The notes beneath the pieces are model-generated. The model was given only the letters and a program-made list of their open reading frames with translations. It was not told the DNA's origin and searched no databases. 64,000 nt of DNA from Elysia chlorotica (lineage: Eukaryota; Mollusca; Gastropoda; Plakobranchidae), in assembly GCA_003991915.1 (NCBI GenBank), contig RQTK01000980.1, forward strand, positions 121,622-185,621, given 5' to 3'. This document shows positions 26,901 through 41,000 of the stretch, one piece after another. A program made the position numbers and the translations under genes. Position 1 is the first letter of the stretch. Each line of letters begins with the position of its first letter.

Positions 26901-29900
26901 ATAAGGGCCGTTTTTTAATAACTTTTTTATTTGAAGGACTACAGAAGCAAGTTACACATCAAATGAAAGCTTAGAGTCTCACCTATCTGATGAACTATCA
27001 TTTTTCAACATAGTCACCATCGCGTTCAATACAGTCCACCTTGGTTACAGGAAAGTCTTGGCAAGATGGGTACCGAGACAGCTCACTGTGGAAATGAAGG
27101 CACAGAGGAAAACGATCTGTACACAACTGTTGGAAAGATTCACTCATGACGGCGAGCGTTTTCTGCGGAGCATCATCACTGGTGACGAGTCTTGGGTGCA
27201 TCACTATGACCCAGAGAGCAAGATGCAGTCTATGCAGTACCGACACAAGAACTCTCCAGCCCCGAAGAAGTTCAAAGTCGTCGCATCAGCTCGAAAGGTT
27301 TTGCTGACAATATTCTGGGACATGGAAGGTATCGTCCATATTGAGTTTTTGGAGCAAGGCACAACAATAAATTCAGAGAGATATGTGTCAACTCTGCGTG
27401 CATTGAAGGGCCGACTCAGACGGGTTCGACAGGACAAAGTCAAAGACGTTGTCATCCAGCACGATAATGCTCGGCCACACACCAGTCGCCAAACCCAGTG
27501 CGCTTTACAGCAGTTGGAACTTCCTACCATACCACATCCGCCATACAGTCCTGATTTGGCCCCGTCTGACTTTTTCTTATTTCCTTTGCTGAAGAAACAT
27601 CTCAAAGGAAATCACTATGAAACCGATGCAGAAGTTGAGGCGGATGTTCGCTCTTGGTGCCGATCCCAGACACCAGAATTCTTCGCCGACGGAATGCGAA
27701 AACTTGTACAACGCGATGGTGACTATGTTGAAAAATGATAGTTTATCAGATAGGTGAGACTCTAAGCTTTCATTTGATGTGTAACTTGCTTCTGTAGTCC
27801 TTCAAATAAAAAAGTTATTCAAAAACGGCCCTTATTTATCAGCCTGCCCTCGTACATTTAGATTAAATAATAACAAAAAACATCAACTAATACTTAAGTG
27901 CTGTTCTTTTTTGTTTGTGTTCTCCATTGTACTTTAGCATTCTCCTTTAAAACATTCCAATACTTCTATTTTCTTCTGCATTGGTTTAATTATTGTCTAT
28001 GCCACACATCCACACATTAAGACAGGTTAACACTTAAGGTCTCTTTGTCTCATGGCGATTGACACGTTTTTTTGTAAGCAGAGTGTTATGTCTTTGAAAA
28101 AAAATTTTCCCTATGCAATTCTTGAAATAACTTCTTTGCGACTTCTGTCATCTTGTGTGATGCTAGTGTCCAAAAATATAGAGGATATTTGTTAAACCGT
28201 TATTATACAAATTATACAGTTTAGCAAATCAATATAAACTATTGCCCAAGGTACAACCACTGCTGTGCACAAGTAAAATTTGCGGGGCCACATGTGAGCT
28301 AGACACTGGGATGGGAACCAATTAGGGTGAATTGAAAATTAAATTTTTTGTATGTATACATTTTACCTAAAATTATAGGTTGTCATCACAATAATGCAGA
28401 GTATTTCTAGTTAAAATAACAAACCTATCCTTGTTAAACTCTGCATAGCATTACACCACAATAAGAACCAATTAATTTTATTCAGCATAATATCTAATAG
28501 AAGAAAACTCTAGACTTCTTTCTGTGTGCAGGCATGATTGACTGAGAGCAATTAGTCTCAGTTTCAAACCTTACTCACCCCTTTGAACCTTGTGATATGC
28601 TTTCTATGAACTATGGCAGATGAGTAGGCAGGGGACAACATCATAACATCTTTGCCTTTGAGCACTGAAACCAAATCCCAAAGGTTGGTTGTGCCACATG
28701 GATGCTAGATGGAGGAGAAATTGATGGCATTTTAATACAGGGTAGCATGTTCAGGGAATGTAAAGTATCCTTTTTTGAAGTGTCACTTTAAACGTTTATT
28801 TTTCATTAAGATAAGGCATAAAAACATATGTGAGGCAACCAAGGTGAATCACTGGGAACAAATCATAATTTTGTATTTTTGAGTAATTAAGTCCAATAGT
28901 ACTTTTGAAGGTTGAAAAAGGTATAACTTAATCATTTCTAGATACAGACATAATCACTTTCAAATAAAACATAAAGAAGTCAAAATAAAGTAGTCTTTTC
29001 ATGTTTATAGCAATTTGTGTGTGAAAAGCCTGAACTCCTTAGATATTAGCTTGAATGATAAATGAGCTAGGCCTATGTGCACAGATGATCTCAAATCAGA
29101 AACTTATTAAGTTATGAAAATATTAATGAAATACATAAAGTCATTTACTTAGAATATCTGCACTAAGCAATAAACCCCCTAAAGATTGATATCTAATTCT
29201 TATCTCATTTAGAGAAATAGTTTTAGTTTAGTGTACGCCTCTTGATTTCTAGTGGAACAAAGGGCCGCAGCAAATCCCCTCCACTCGGTTCTGGCTAGTC
29301 CTCTTCAGCTCGCCTCATGTACTACCAGCGACTTTTATCATGGCATTGGTGCTTTGCCTCCAAGTCTGCTTCAGGCGCCCTACCTTGCGTTTGCCTTGGG
29401 GGTTCCACTCCAGGGCTTGCCTTGTGATGTTGGATACAGGCTTTTGAAGTGTGTGGCCTATCCAGCTCCATTTGCGCTTTCTGATCTCTGTCTTGATGGA
29501 GGTTTGCTTCTTTCTGTACCACAGTTCTTTGTTTGGGATAGCTTCAGGCCACCTAGAGTTGAGGATGTTTCTGAGGCATCTGTTGGTGAATGATTGCAGT
29601 TTATGACTGTTTGTCTTGGTATACGTTTCCGAGCCATAGAGTAAGACCGGCTTCACGTTGGTTTTGAAGATCTGGATCTTATTCCGTACAGACAGGGCCG
29701 TAGACCTCCAGATTGGTCTTAGGGTATTGAAAGCGTTTTGGGCCTTATTGCTTTGACATCTGATGTCCTCGTCTGTCCTTCAGTTTTTATTTACAACACT
29801 ACCAAGATAAACAATCTTGATGCAGCTGCAGTGGGTCTCCCCATCTCTTATTTATTCGCCTCATGTATTCCAATCTTTCTGGCTTCTTCTGACAGGCGAT

Positions 29901-32036
29901 GTAGTTTCTCTCGTGCGTCTTGCTGTCTTTCTAAGAGAAGGCTGATGTCGTTTCCAAAGTCAAGATCCTTCAGCTGCCTCATGAAGGTCCACTGGATACC
30001 CATCCTGTGACCAGTAGTTGACTTCCGTGTGACCCAGTCAACCACCATAAAGAAGATCGCCCATGAGGAGAAAACAACTCTGGCGGACGCCAGTTTTTAC
30101 GTTGAAAAGAATGACCATCATATAAAAATATAAATAAAGTGAACAAACCTTCGCTTAAAGGACTGAAAAAGTTATCTTGCCCTTAGAAAATTTTACCGAC
30201 ATATCAAACTTCCTAAGAAAAAATGTAATTAGTTCATATGAAATACTTTTTAGGAATTCGCTATATTGTCTACATTTTAAACTTGGGTCTATTTTGTTTA
30301 GAGCTCCAATCTTTTCCGTTTCGGGAATGGTTTGCTTGGTTAGGACCATCATAATCATCTTTGAATTTCTTACTGAAAAGAATCTTGAGTAATTTTCAAG
30401 GGTGGATGCACTTTTACTGTTGAGGCTGTTAAGATCTTTCCACACTCTACCACACAGTTTGTATGATGAGGCTGCAGTCTGGGCTGGCTCTAAACATTTA
30501 GAGAGAAAGAAAATTGTATTTTTAGATTTTAAATGAGGTTTAAAATATACACAAAGTTTAAAAATAAACAAAATATTCATCAAGATGAAAAATTAAGAAA
30601 ACAGACAAATCAAAATTGTGTTGTTATACATTAGAATTTTAGAAACATAACAATCTAATAATAAAAAAAATTAATTACAAAACTACATTATTTCAAAGTT
30701 ATTTCTTCATACAATGAATAAAGCATGATGAACGAATTTACAAAAGGAATATTAATCATAGTACCTCCTGAACCAGAGACCTCTAAGGCTGGCTTTCCGG
30801 CGAGGATGCTTATCTCTACTGGTTGGACAAGGGATGAAATTGACCATAATCGTACAGTCGAGTCGCGGGATGATGAAGCCAAAAGAAATGGACGGTTTGG
30901 GTGAGACGTTAAGCCTGGCAAAAAGATTGATGGCGAAAAAAAAATTCACCATGTTACATATTTTAATAAAGATACTGTGTATCACTGTGATTATGCTTTT
31001 TATCATAATTATTATTTTTTAAAGAAACATTTCTTTTATTTAAAAAAAAAAAACAAAAAAAAAAAATAGTGAAACCTTATCAGTACTTTCTTTTTGTTAT
31101 GCCTAACAAAAATTAATGTTTTCCTTCAAAATATTACCATGCATATAACTATTTAATTTAAAAAAGGTTACTAATGTAAGCAGCTGTGAAAAGCCAGAGT
31201 TTTGATTGCAAAGGACTGTTGACTTGATTGTTTATTGATAAGAGTATAAATTACTGAATGTTCGAATACTTTCAAAATTCAAATTTAATCAAAATATTAC
31301 AAAACATTAAAAAAAACAACCTAATTCAAATTAAAAAAGAGGCATTTGGTTTCTCAGGTTAAAATTATGTGGAATCAATTTTGCTTATCTTAGAATTCAT
31401 ATCTTCTTTTATTTAAATTTGGCTGAATTTTCTTTTAGCAAATAGAATCATTTTTAAATCATTTTAATTATGTCTGTTTTTGCTGAGAAGGTTTGAATCT
31501 CAAAATACCATAAACATCTCCTCCATGGTCTAGAGCTGTATATAGGCAGGCACCATCACGCGTGTCCCAAATACGGATGCTAAAATCCCAGCTGCCTGAT
31601 GCCAGTAGAGTGGGTACTTCTGAGTTCCATGTGAGTCCTCGGACTGGAGCAGAGTGACCAGTTAGGACACAGATACACTGATCACGAGTGTAGTCCCACA
31701 CACGAATGTGGCTGAAGGGGAAAATAAAATTATAGACCAAGTTCTTAATAATTCTATTTCTTCACATGCACTAGTGTTAATAATAAAATTTATATAAATT
31801 TCAAAGTAACAAATAAATGCAAAACCAGTTTTTCTGCTTACCCATCATCAGACCCACTGCATAAAATTCCTTCTTTCAGTGGATTCCATCGGATATGGAA
31901 GACTTTAGACTCATGTCCTGCAATGTAAAAAAAAAATAGTATCTAGTTATAATAGCTAACGAATAAAACTTGATGATAATAATAGCAATGTCTTGCAATT
32001 ACTCTTAATTTGTTGAGAGCTACTAATAAAACTTAG

Positions 32037-32098
<62 letters not shown>

Positions 32099-35000
32099 TA
32101 GCAATGCCTTGCAATTACTCTTAGTTTGTTGAGAGAGAAATTAAAGATTTAAGATAAAACAATCTTATTAATTGCAAAAAATGTTAGTGATTTTACGTGC
32201 GCACACACAAATCAGTTCAAGTAAAAGCAAGAAAAAAGTCAACAAAAAACAACAGCCAAACTATTTTTGTCAACACTAATTTTACCTGTGAACACTTTGA
32301 TTGGTTGATCAGAGCTGGACGCCATGAAGAAAACACGCACACACTTGTCCTCACACCCAGTGGCTAACATGTCTCTGAGTAAACAATACCACAAAATTAG
32401 GCTTATAAAGAAATATTAATCATTAGCTTCTTGAAATGTGGAATCTCGAATTTTTTCCCACTTCACAGTCTTTACCGTCTTTTCACATTTGTATGATAGC
32501 AGATGACACCATGTTATTTGATACTTCTTAAGTTGACTTTCACTTCACTATACATTTTTTTTGGTACTTTCTTCCATAAACTCTCATTAGAGTTTAATAA
32601 TAAAGAATAAGCTCATGACTCTATAGGCCGCACAACCCATTATTTTCAGGTATGTCTCTTAGAGATAGACTGTAGAACAAAATAACATCCTTCAGACATG
32701 CGTTGCATTCAAGTTTTTTACATAAGATTTTCCTGGCGAATTTTGTACATTTTTTTGCTTGATGTCACACATGTTTCACTACAAGAAAAACTCACTTGTT
32801 AAAAGGACTCCAGTCACAGCCAAACACAGGCCCTGGGTGCTTATACTTCTGAATGATTGTCCCATCCACTTGCTGGATGATGCTGCGATTATCAGATTAA
32901 AATAAACATGAACTACATAATATGTATATTTTTCATCAAATTAATAGTATTCCTAAAGCTACATGAGACATCTTGTTTGAACATTGACTTATTTCTTTTA
33001 ATGCAGTACTGCTTAAAGCTATCTAAGGTATTTAGGTTTAAGGATTTTTATCAAGACTTCATGTAAACATATCTTATTGTGTTATATTTTGTAGTTTTAT
33101 AATTTTGTACAAGTATCATCAAGTCAATGGTCTACCATTAGTCTTTGAGTCAGAAATTCACACATTAACAGTACAGAGACACTTGTCCAACAAAGTACAA
33201 TTTGAAATTGAAACACAATAATCAAATGCATCTATCACATTAGCAAAAATGTCAGTAAACATTTAGGGTTATTTTATGCCTCAAGGTCAATAAAGTCAGA
33301 AAGTTGGCTTTCCCTTTTATAAATTGATATTTGAACTTTAGTTTCTTTTGTTTTATGGACTTTTTGAATTTAAAAAAATATTCCAAATTGTTTCTTTAAA
33401 GGAATTGTTTTGGTGTGTTTTTAACTTTACAGACTCGAGAAGTGAGAAAATAATCTTTTTTTTTATATCACTGAGCAATACATTCCTACAATTCCATGGT
33501 TTCTCCTGACAGCAAAGTCTAATGTAAAAAGTACAGATTACCAAGTTTAATGTTTGGCAGTAACCATTTCGAAATCTTAAAGGTATATGCAAATTAAGTT
33601 TCAATTAAAGTTGCATTTACCAATAGCCATCATGACCACTTGTCATGATGCTTTTTGAGTCTGCTTGGTTCCAAACAATGCAATAGACAGGAGACTTTGA
33701 TAAATGCTGAGGGTAAAAAATTGTATTTGGTTAGTTACTCAAATTGACTAGATTATAATTCATTTCAGCATATTTCAGAAAGTACATTATGTATCAAATA
33801 CAACTATATATATAATATAAATTGGTTATAACGCAGTATAAATAATGTGGTTACATTGCTACATAAAGCACATTTTTATAAACCTAATATGAATTTAAGT
33901 GTAAATGGAATACAAACATACATGTTAAAGTTTGTTATAACAGTCTTCTATGTCAATTTGATTTCATGTTTTATCAATTTTTTGTCTTTTAGTAATGTTG
34001 AATTGAAAAATAGACTTCTTTGACTTTAAAAGAACTATACAAAAAAACAACAACACCCATATGTTTTAAAAATCACATTATAACACCATTATTGCTTTAA
34101 ATACTAATCTTTAAAAAAATATGGTCCAACCTGTCATTTACAATCATAATTTTCAGGTAAAAAAAGCATTTCAATTTCATTACATTTGCAAGTCTTTTGA
34201 TAATTTTATCCTTCTCTACATTCCATATAAATGCTCCATGTCTGGCTGTGCAGGCTGCAATACAGTTCAAGTCTGCAGGAGCCCAAGAAATGTGGTAAAT
34301 AATGCCCTCATTGCCTGGAGAGGACTTCAGCTGCAGAAATACATTTTAATCAAAGGTATTATGAAGAGCTTAAATCTTGCAAAAGCAAAATTTTAAAATA
34401 TATTAATTAGGGAGAATGTTTTTGAGAGGAAGAAGGAGCTGGGATTAATATTGTTGTTTTTTTTAAAGCTAGGGGGGTTATGGCTTTGATAAATTTTCCT
34501 ATTTATATGGAACTGGAAATGTTTTGTTTTGATAATGACAATTGAATGCAAGATGTATAAAAAAGACAAAAAACAACAAACAAACAAACAAACAAAAAAC
34601 AACCAAAAACATTCATTAACAATTAGCAATTCAAGTTGAAAAAAAAACAAAAAAAAAACTTAAGCTAAATAAAAGTATACAAAATCTTAAGGATATCCTT
34701 ACACAGGTCATAGTTGGAATGTCCCAGATCTTGATGGTCCCATCAAAACTTGCTGTGGCCAAATGATCAGGGTTATCTGGTTCAAACTTGCAGTCAAATA
34801 TGGTTTCTATATGACCCTGGAGAGAGACAAAAAAGTTAGACAGCGCTAAAAAAAGTTGGAGTAATTGGCTTTATCATTTTATTCGACACCATACAAACCT
34901 GATCTCGAAGAAAGTTCCACTTTTTACGGCCTAGATCATAAAGACCTACTCCTCCGTCTCTAAAGGTACAGACAACTTGAGCATGTGGAAGAGTGAACCT

Positions 35001-38000
35001 TGAGAGGGTTGTCACAGCTGATGATTTCGACTCACTGGTGGAAGATATCTGAGGATGAGAGCAAAATAGATGAAACAATGACATAAACTGTTCTGACATT
35101 TAAATTGAGAGTACACTTCGCTAATTAATTTTTTTTTATCAGCTGGATGGGAACCCACACAATGCAGGCAGATTGTCGGTTGGGCCAAATTGAGAGGATA
35201 ACTGGTCATTTTTGGTAAGCTAAACTTTAAAGTTGTTTTCTCCTATGCAAAGGTAAGGAACAATTAAGCTACAAATTTTTCACAATGAGAATACCTACAC
35301 CCTGAAAATCATTAACTTTTTTTTATGCCAAAAGAATACCATATAGAATGTTATCACCACACTGTTTCATTGTGACATTCTTGTTTGTTGCATTTGTTAC
35401 TTATTTTTACTGTTTTGAGGACAACTTCCTAAAGAGAAAAAAAAATTTACTTGTTAGGTGTACAGGCAGCAATGTGGAAAAACTAGATCTTTTAGAGTCA
35501 TCTGCACTATATTATTTTCTTTTTTTTTGGTTCTTTTTTCCCTTTTTCTTTTAAATAAACTCTAACTAAAATCCACTTACGGAGTTTAATTTAAAAAAAT
35601 TAATATATGATTGTAGTAGGACTAAAAAAAAAGTTAATGCAATTCACTGCGATTTGTTGTCTACTGTCAGACTACTCAAACTCAGTTACACTGCTCAGTC
35701 GGCAGCTTGACAGAATTGTAAAAATAGAGTCTCGGAAACCCAACCTAGCCTGCCTACACTTCCAGTTGAAAAACTGAGATCTATAATTTAACCTAAAATT
35801 GAAAAATGCCGGCTATAAGTAGCCTATGTGGGCAAAAGAAAGTATTTTTGTAATACGTTCAGAGCAAAACTAAGTGTCAAGTCGATTGTCAAGTCCTGTT
35901 GGGGTAGTACTCATAAATAAACAAGGCAATACTTTTTAAAATGTCCATTTCATTTTCAGTGCTGCACATTAAAAATGCAATTTCATTATGAAAATGTGTG
36001 AGAGGTTATAATATAATATTGGATTAAAATATGATAGCTATTTAAGATACAGGATAGGCACAGGTTAACGGATGTAAACATTAATCACTTACCTGACTAT
36101 TTTCCGGTTTAACATCTGCATCATGATTGATGTCAAAACTACTCCCAAAGTCTGATCGACTTGAGTGAATGACTTGCAATCTGTGGAATCCCGTGTGTTT
36201 TATCTTCATATTCTGGATGGGAGTTGATTTTGAAACACTCCATACCCTTAAAATGCCGCCCATGCAGTCTGTGAAAAGTACAGTCAAGTCATGTTGATCA
36301 ATGCAAAGGGATATGAGACTATCCCTAAACATTTGGATATTTAACATGAAATAAAGAGTTTTTTTTCCAATTGTTCCAATTCCAAAATAATGTCAACTTA
36401 CTATTCCAGCCTTATTTAAGGCATATATTTGCTGTTACTATTTCCCTATCTTCTTATAAATTATAACACTTTTCTCTATGCATATAAAATAAGCATTTTT
36501 CATATCAAAGGTAAAGTCAATGCGATTATATTAGTTGCTGAGCATTTTTCTTTCCAAATTTAAGGCAGCCTGCAGACATCTACACAGTTTTCAAAGGTAA
36601 CACAATTCTGGAAACTCTAACACTATTGGCAAGATATCTTAAAAAAAATCTATTATTGTCAGATGTATTGTACTTTACATGTATTCACAAAATTGTATAT
36701 GTTGCAAATACTATGTTTATACATTGCATGGAAAACTAGCCTTTTTTTGTCCAAATGATAACAGAAAGAACAATAAAAGCAATAAAATTTTAAAAACTGT
36801 CACCTCCAGTAACAAACATTCCAGGTGCATTGTGAACCCATCCCATTGTTTGGACACGGGAAGCTGCACTAGGGAGGGTGAAAAACATGATGACCCTTTG
36901 ACCAGGCACATCTACAAGACGAACACCAGCAGCTCGGTTGCATAAAAGCAGATAGTCCATAGATAGAGGGTCCCATTCGAGAGTGGTTACTGGATCTTCC
37001 TCATCATCATTATCCCTTGGAGTTGGGGATATTAATGCATCAGGCTTGAAAACATGTTTCTGGGCTTTGTTACCTGAAATTGTAGACAATTTGAGAGGAA
37101 TCGATAATGGTAAACAGTAAATAAAAGTCAAATAAATAATTCTATTGTCTCCAGAAATGTATAAATCCCTCAGACTTATATTTCTTTTATTACGATGGCT
37201 AAATACAGAAGAAGACGGTTTAATAAATCGTTGCATTGTATAAACTAATATAAAAATAATTGCAACTACCGTTTTTAACCAGGAGTTTAAAACTTTTCTG
37301 TCTTTTATAGAGTTTACTATTGTAAGCTAAAACAATAAATTATTAAAACAGCCAAAAACATACAATTCACCATAGAGTAAAATTTAAAGAAGTTCAAAAT
37401 TAGAGTGCCTGGTGATAAAATAAAAGCAGAAATTTATGAATCAAATACAAGTTAATTATAAGTTTTGTAACAGGAAAAAAAAAAGAAAGATTGAAATTGA
37501 TTTGATTAAATTTGAGAAACATCTGTTAAAAGACCCCTTTCAAAATGCAATGATGTACTACAAGGTCTTCTTTTCACCAAATACAACCATTTCTGTAAGT
37601 AAACGATACAAAAAAAAGTACATAACAACTTGAAAGGTTGAAAAAGATATAAACAGGAATTGCACATGCATTTGGAAAGACTTCTACATGGACTTTCTTC
37701 AGCATTTTACAAACTTATTAAAAGTGGCTGCCAACTCTGGATACTGGGAGGAAAAAGGATTATTCACTTGGAATTTGATGGAGAAAAAGAAAAACATCTT
37801 TTTTTACTTTATTGTATTTTATCTGTTCTGTTCAAAAAGTTCCAACTGATACTAAATTCTCAGCATGCACCCCTCTTTCATTAATTATGAAAATAATACA
37901 AATTACAAAATGGGACTTTAAGTCGAAAGCATTAGGTATAAGAAGGGTTGGGAATGGGTTTTGACATAAAGCGGGAAAAGAGCCACAATGATTGCTGTAA

Positions 38001-41000
38001 TCTGGAGCTGGGGTTATGCAATTGAACAAAAAAAATACATATATATATATTTCTTAAAATTCTTTAAGTGTAAAAAAAATACCAAGCCATGTGAGAAAAT
38101 ATTTATCCTATCAGAGATGCAAATTGGCATCTTAGTAAATATTGAAATTGGAATCCCTCATGCAAAGGGAAAATGGGAAAAGAGGTAACAAAAAGGGAAG
38201 AAAATAAATTTAAAAGGGAGGATTTAAGCCTGAAGGAAGATCCTCGGCTATCAAATTAAATAAACAGAAAATTGTAACCTGATCAAACGTACATAACTGT
38301 GACCTTGAGTTGAATGGTAAAAAAGCAACAACAAAATTGTTCAAACCATCATAACGTATTCCTGAAAGCATGCCATTTTAAAACATTATAAAAAAAACAG
38401 CTAAACAAAGGAATCAAAATAAAAAATAATTGCAAGCAGTCCCAAAAGCATTACGTTAGAAATAAAAAACAAAAATGTACGATTGTACTTGAAATCAAAA
38501 TTTTCACGCACTTTCATCCAAACACATGAAAACAATACATTTCATTCATGAAAATTATAAGCAAATCATTAATCTCACGTTAGGCATAAACAATCTAAGT
38601 TATATTTTTAGGACATGTGATGAGAAGAAATGCTGAAACATATTATAACTGTTGCAATCATCAAAGGGAACATGACATGGGAAAGCAACATAAAAAGATA
38701 AAGACTAACAATGACCTTTTATAAGGAAGGTGATGGAGGCAATGAAGGCAACAAGGTATCGGGCATGATCACCAACACTACAAAGCACAGTACTCATATG
38801 AAGGATGTTTTTTTTCTCTTCACTATAATTTCAAAGCTAATTACAGGAACTATATGTTGGAGTATCTGAATCATGTGCCATTTTTACTGGAAGTGGTTTC
38901 AGGATTGTGAAACTTATTTTTTGTTTACAAAATACATTAATTTTTCTTAAAAAAAAAAACAACAAAAAATAAAACAAAACAAAGAGGATATTACTTTCTA
39001 TAAATAATTCTTTCATTACACTATTAATTAAAACGGTGTCATGAAAACAAAAGATAGAAGAGGGAAATTTTTTTTATCTTTTACAGCCTGGCTAATAAAA
39101 TTTACCTGTGTACTTTTCTAATGCTGCAAAACAAATAAAAAATGCATCATAGTGATGAGAAAAAACAAAAGATAAGTATTGATAGTTACTTTATGGGGAC
39201 TGTTAAAATAAGTGAAAACTGAATAAATGAGCAGATAAAAACTAAATGTGTGCATTAGTAGTTAAGTGATTTTATAGCCTTATGATTTTGACAAAAAAGC
39301 ATTGGCTTCTCCACACATGTGAACTGTTAATAATTGTTAATGCCTTAAATAATACTACAGCTTGCCTGTAACATTACAAGGGTACAATCTTCAATCAACA
39401 AATCAAAGCCAGTAAATCCAAATCTTGGTAATGAGATGACAAGATGTCTCCTTATCCCTTCCTCTATCCTCCAATAGGCTAATTCATTTAGTGGTAATCA
39501 TATTCTTCAAATAAAAAAAAGGAAACATTTTGTTTCTTAAGATACAAAATCATTAGCCTCCCTTCATAATTAATTCAACTTGGTAAGCGGTTATTCAGTT
39601 GCTAAAAAATGAAATAAATTAACATCTAAGCAAATAGGAAGAGAAAGACGCAAATATCGATAAAACAAGATACCCATATAAAAAAGGATAGGCCAAAAAG
39701 AAAAGATTAACACTAAGATGAGTTGAATATAATAGCAGCAAAAACTCTTACTTGAACAGAAAAGAATTGTAAAAAATCAATATTGCAATAAGATAGTGTG
39801 ATATTGATAAATTCTTATTGGATCTATGAAAAGCAAATAAAATTAAAAACAAAACCCAATATCCTCAATATAACAGGAACAAAGAAAAAAAATATGCACT
39901 GAACTTTTCTAAAATGAAAAATAAAATAAAAGAAACAACAAAAAAAGAAAAGAATATTTAAATTCACAATTGTCTTTACCATATTCAAATATTTCTTAGT
40001 GGTACCAACTGAAAAAGCATCCAAAATCCTAAGAAAAAGAAAATGAAATAGACTCTTACCTATGTCAAGAACAGATATTGAACCATCCCCATGCCCAAAA
40101 GCAATGCGATTGTGCTTCCCATGATGCCACCGGAACGTAGTAACAGCACTCGAGAAATTTTGAGTTTCCTTCACCAGTGAAAGATTCTTTCCATCTTGGA
40201 TGTACCATAACCAAAGATGGCCAGATTTGTTCATGAAAGAGAGGCACTGGCGTTTGTTGGGGGTCCATCCAATGTGCATCACAGGGTCTTTGAAATTGTG
40301 TCTACAAAACAAACAAAAAAAACCCTTAAATGTATCAGTCTTTAAAGGATTATGAATCTATCAGATTTCAGATTTAAATCATGGTTTACCTTAGTAGCAT
40401 TATAAATTTCAAACAAGATATGTCATAAAATTAAAACATATTTTCATAATCCACTCATGCACATAACCCTTTTTTCTCTACACAATATGTAAGTGCCTGT
40501 AAAAGACACAGTATACAAATGAGGAAAATTTATTTATTTTATCAAATCACCTGTGAGATAATTATCACCTTACAAAATACCCTGTATCATTTTTGATTAT
40601 TGTCAATTTATTCATTTTTTGACTGTTGTCTTAGAAACAAGGTTACTCTGATATGCCTCATTTGTAAATTGTTAAACCTCACTTCTTCACAGGAGTCTTC
40701 AATAAAGAAGTTGTGAAGTATTACCTTGCCACAACATCCTGCCTTTCAATATCCCACACCACAACAAGGCCATCCACACTAGCACTGGCTAGGTAATCAG
40801 GTTTCTCTGGGCACCATGAAATTGAAGTGATTGTCTTCTTGTGCTCAGACATGATAGACAGCAAGCGATGCTCATTATGCCTTTGATCAACCTGCACCCA
40901 TAAAAAAACAAAAAAAATTCAGAAAACAAAATCACAATAAAGCATTCTAAAGGGCCTAATTAAGAGATGTGTAATTCTGTTGCACACAAAGTCCTTAAAA

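Noticed and set aside
27204..27605. 133-codon minus-strand frame in the mariner
   Set aside because: Antisense shadow of the transposase.
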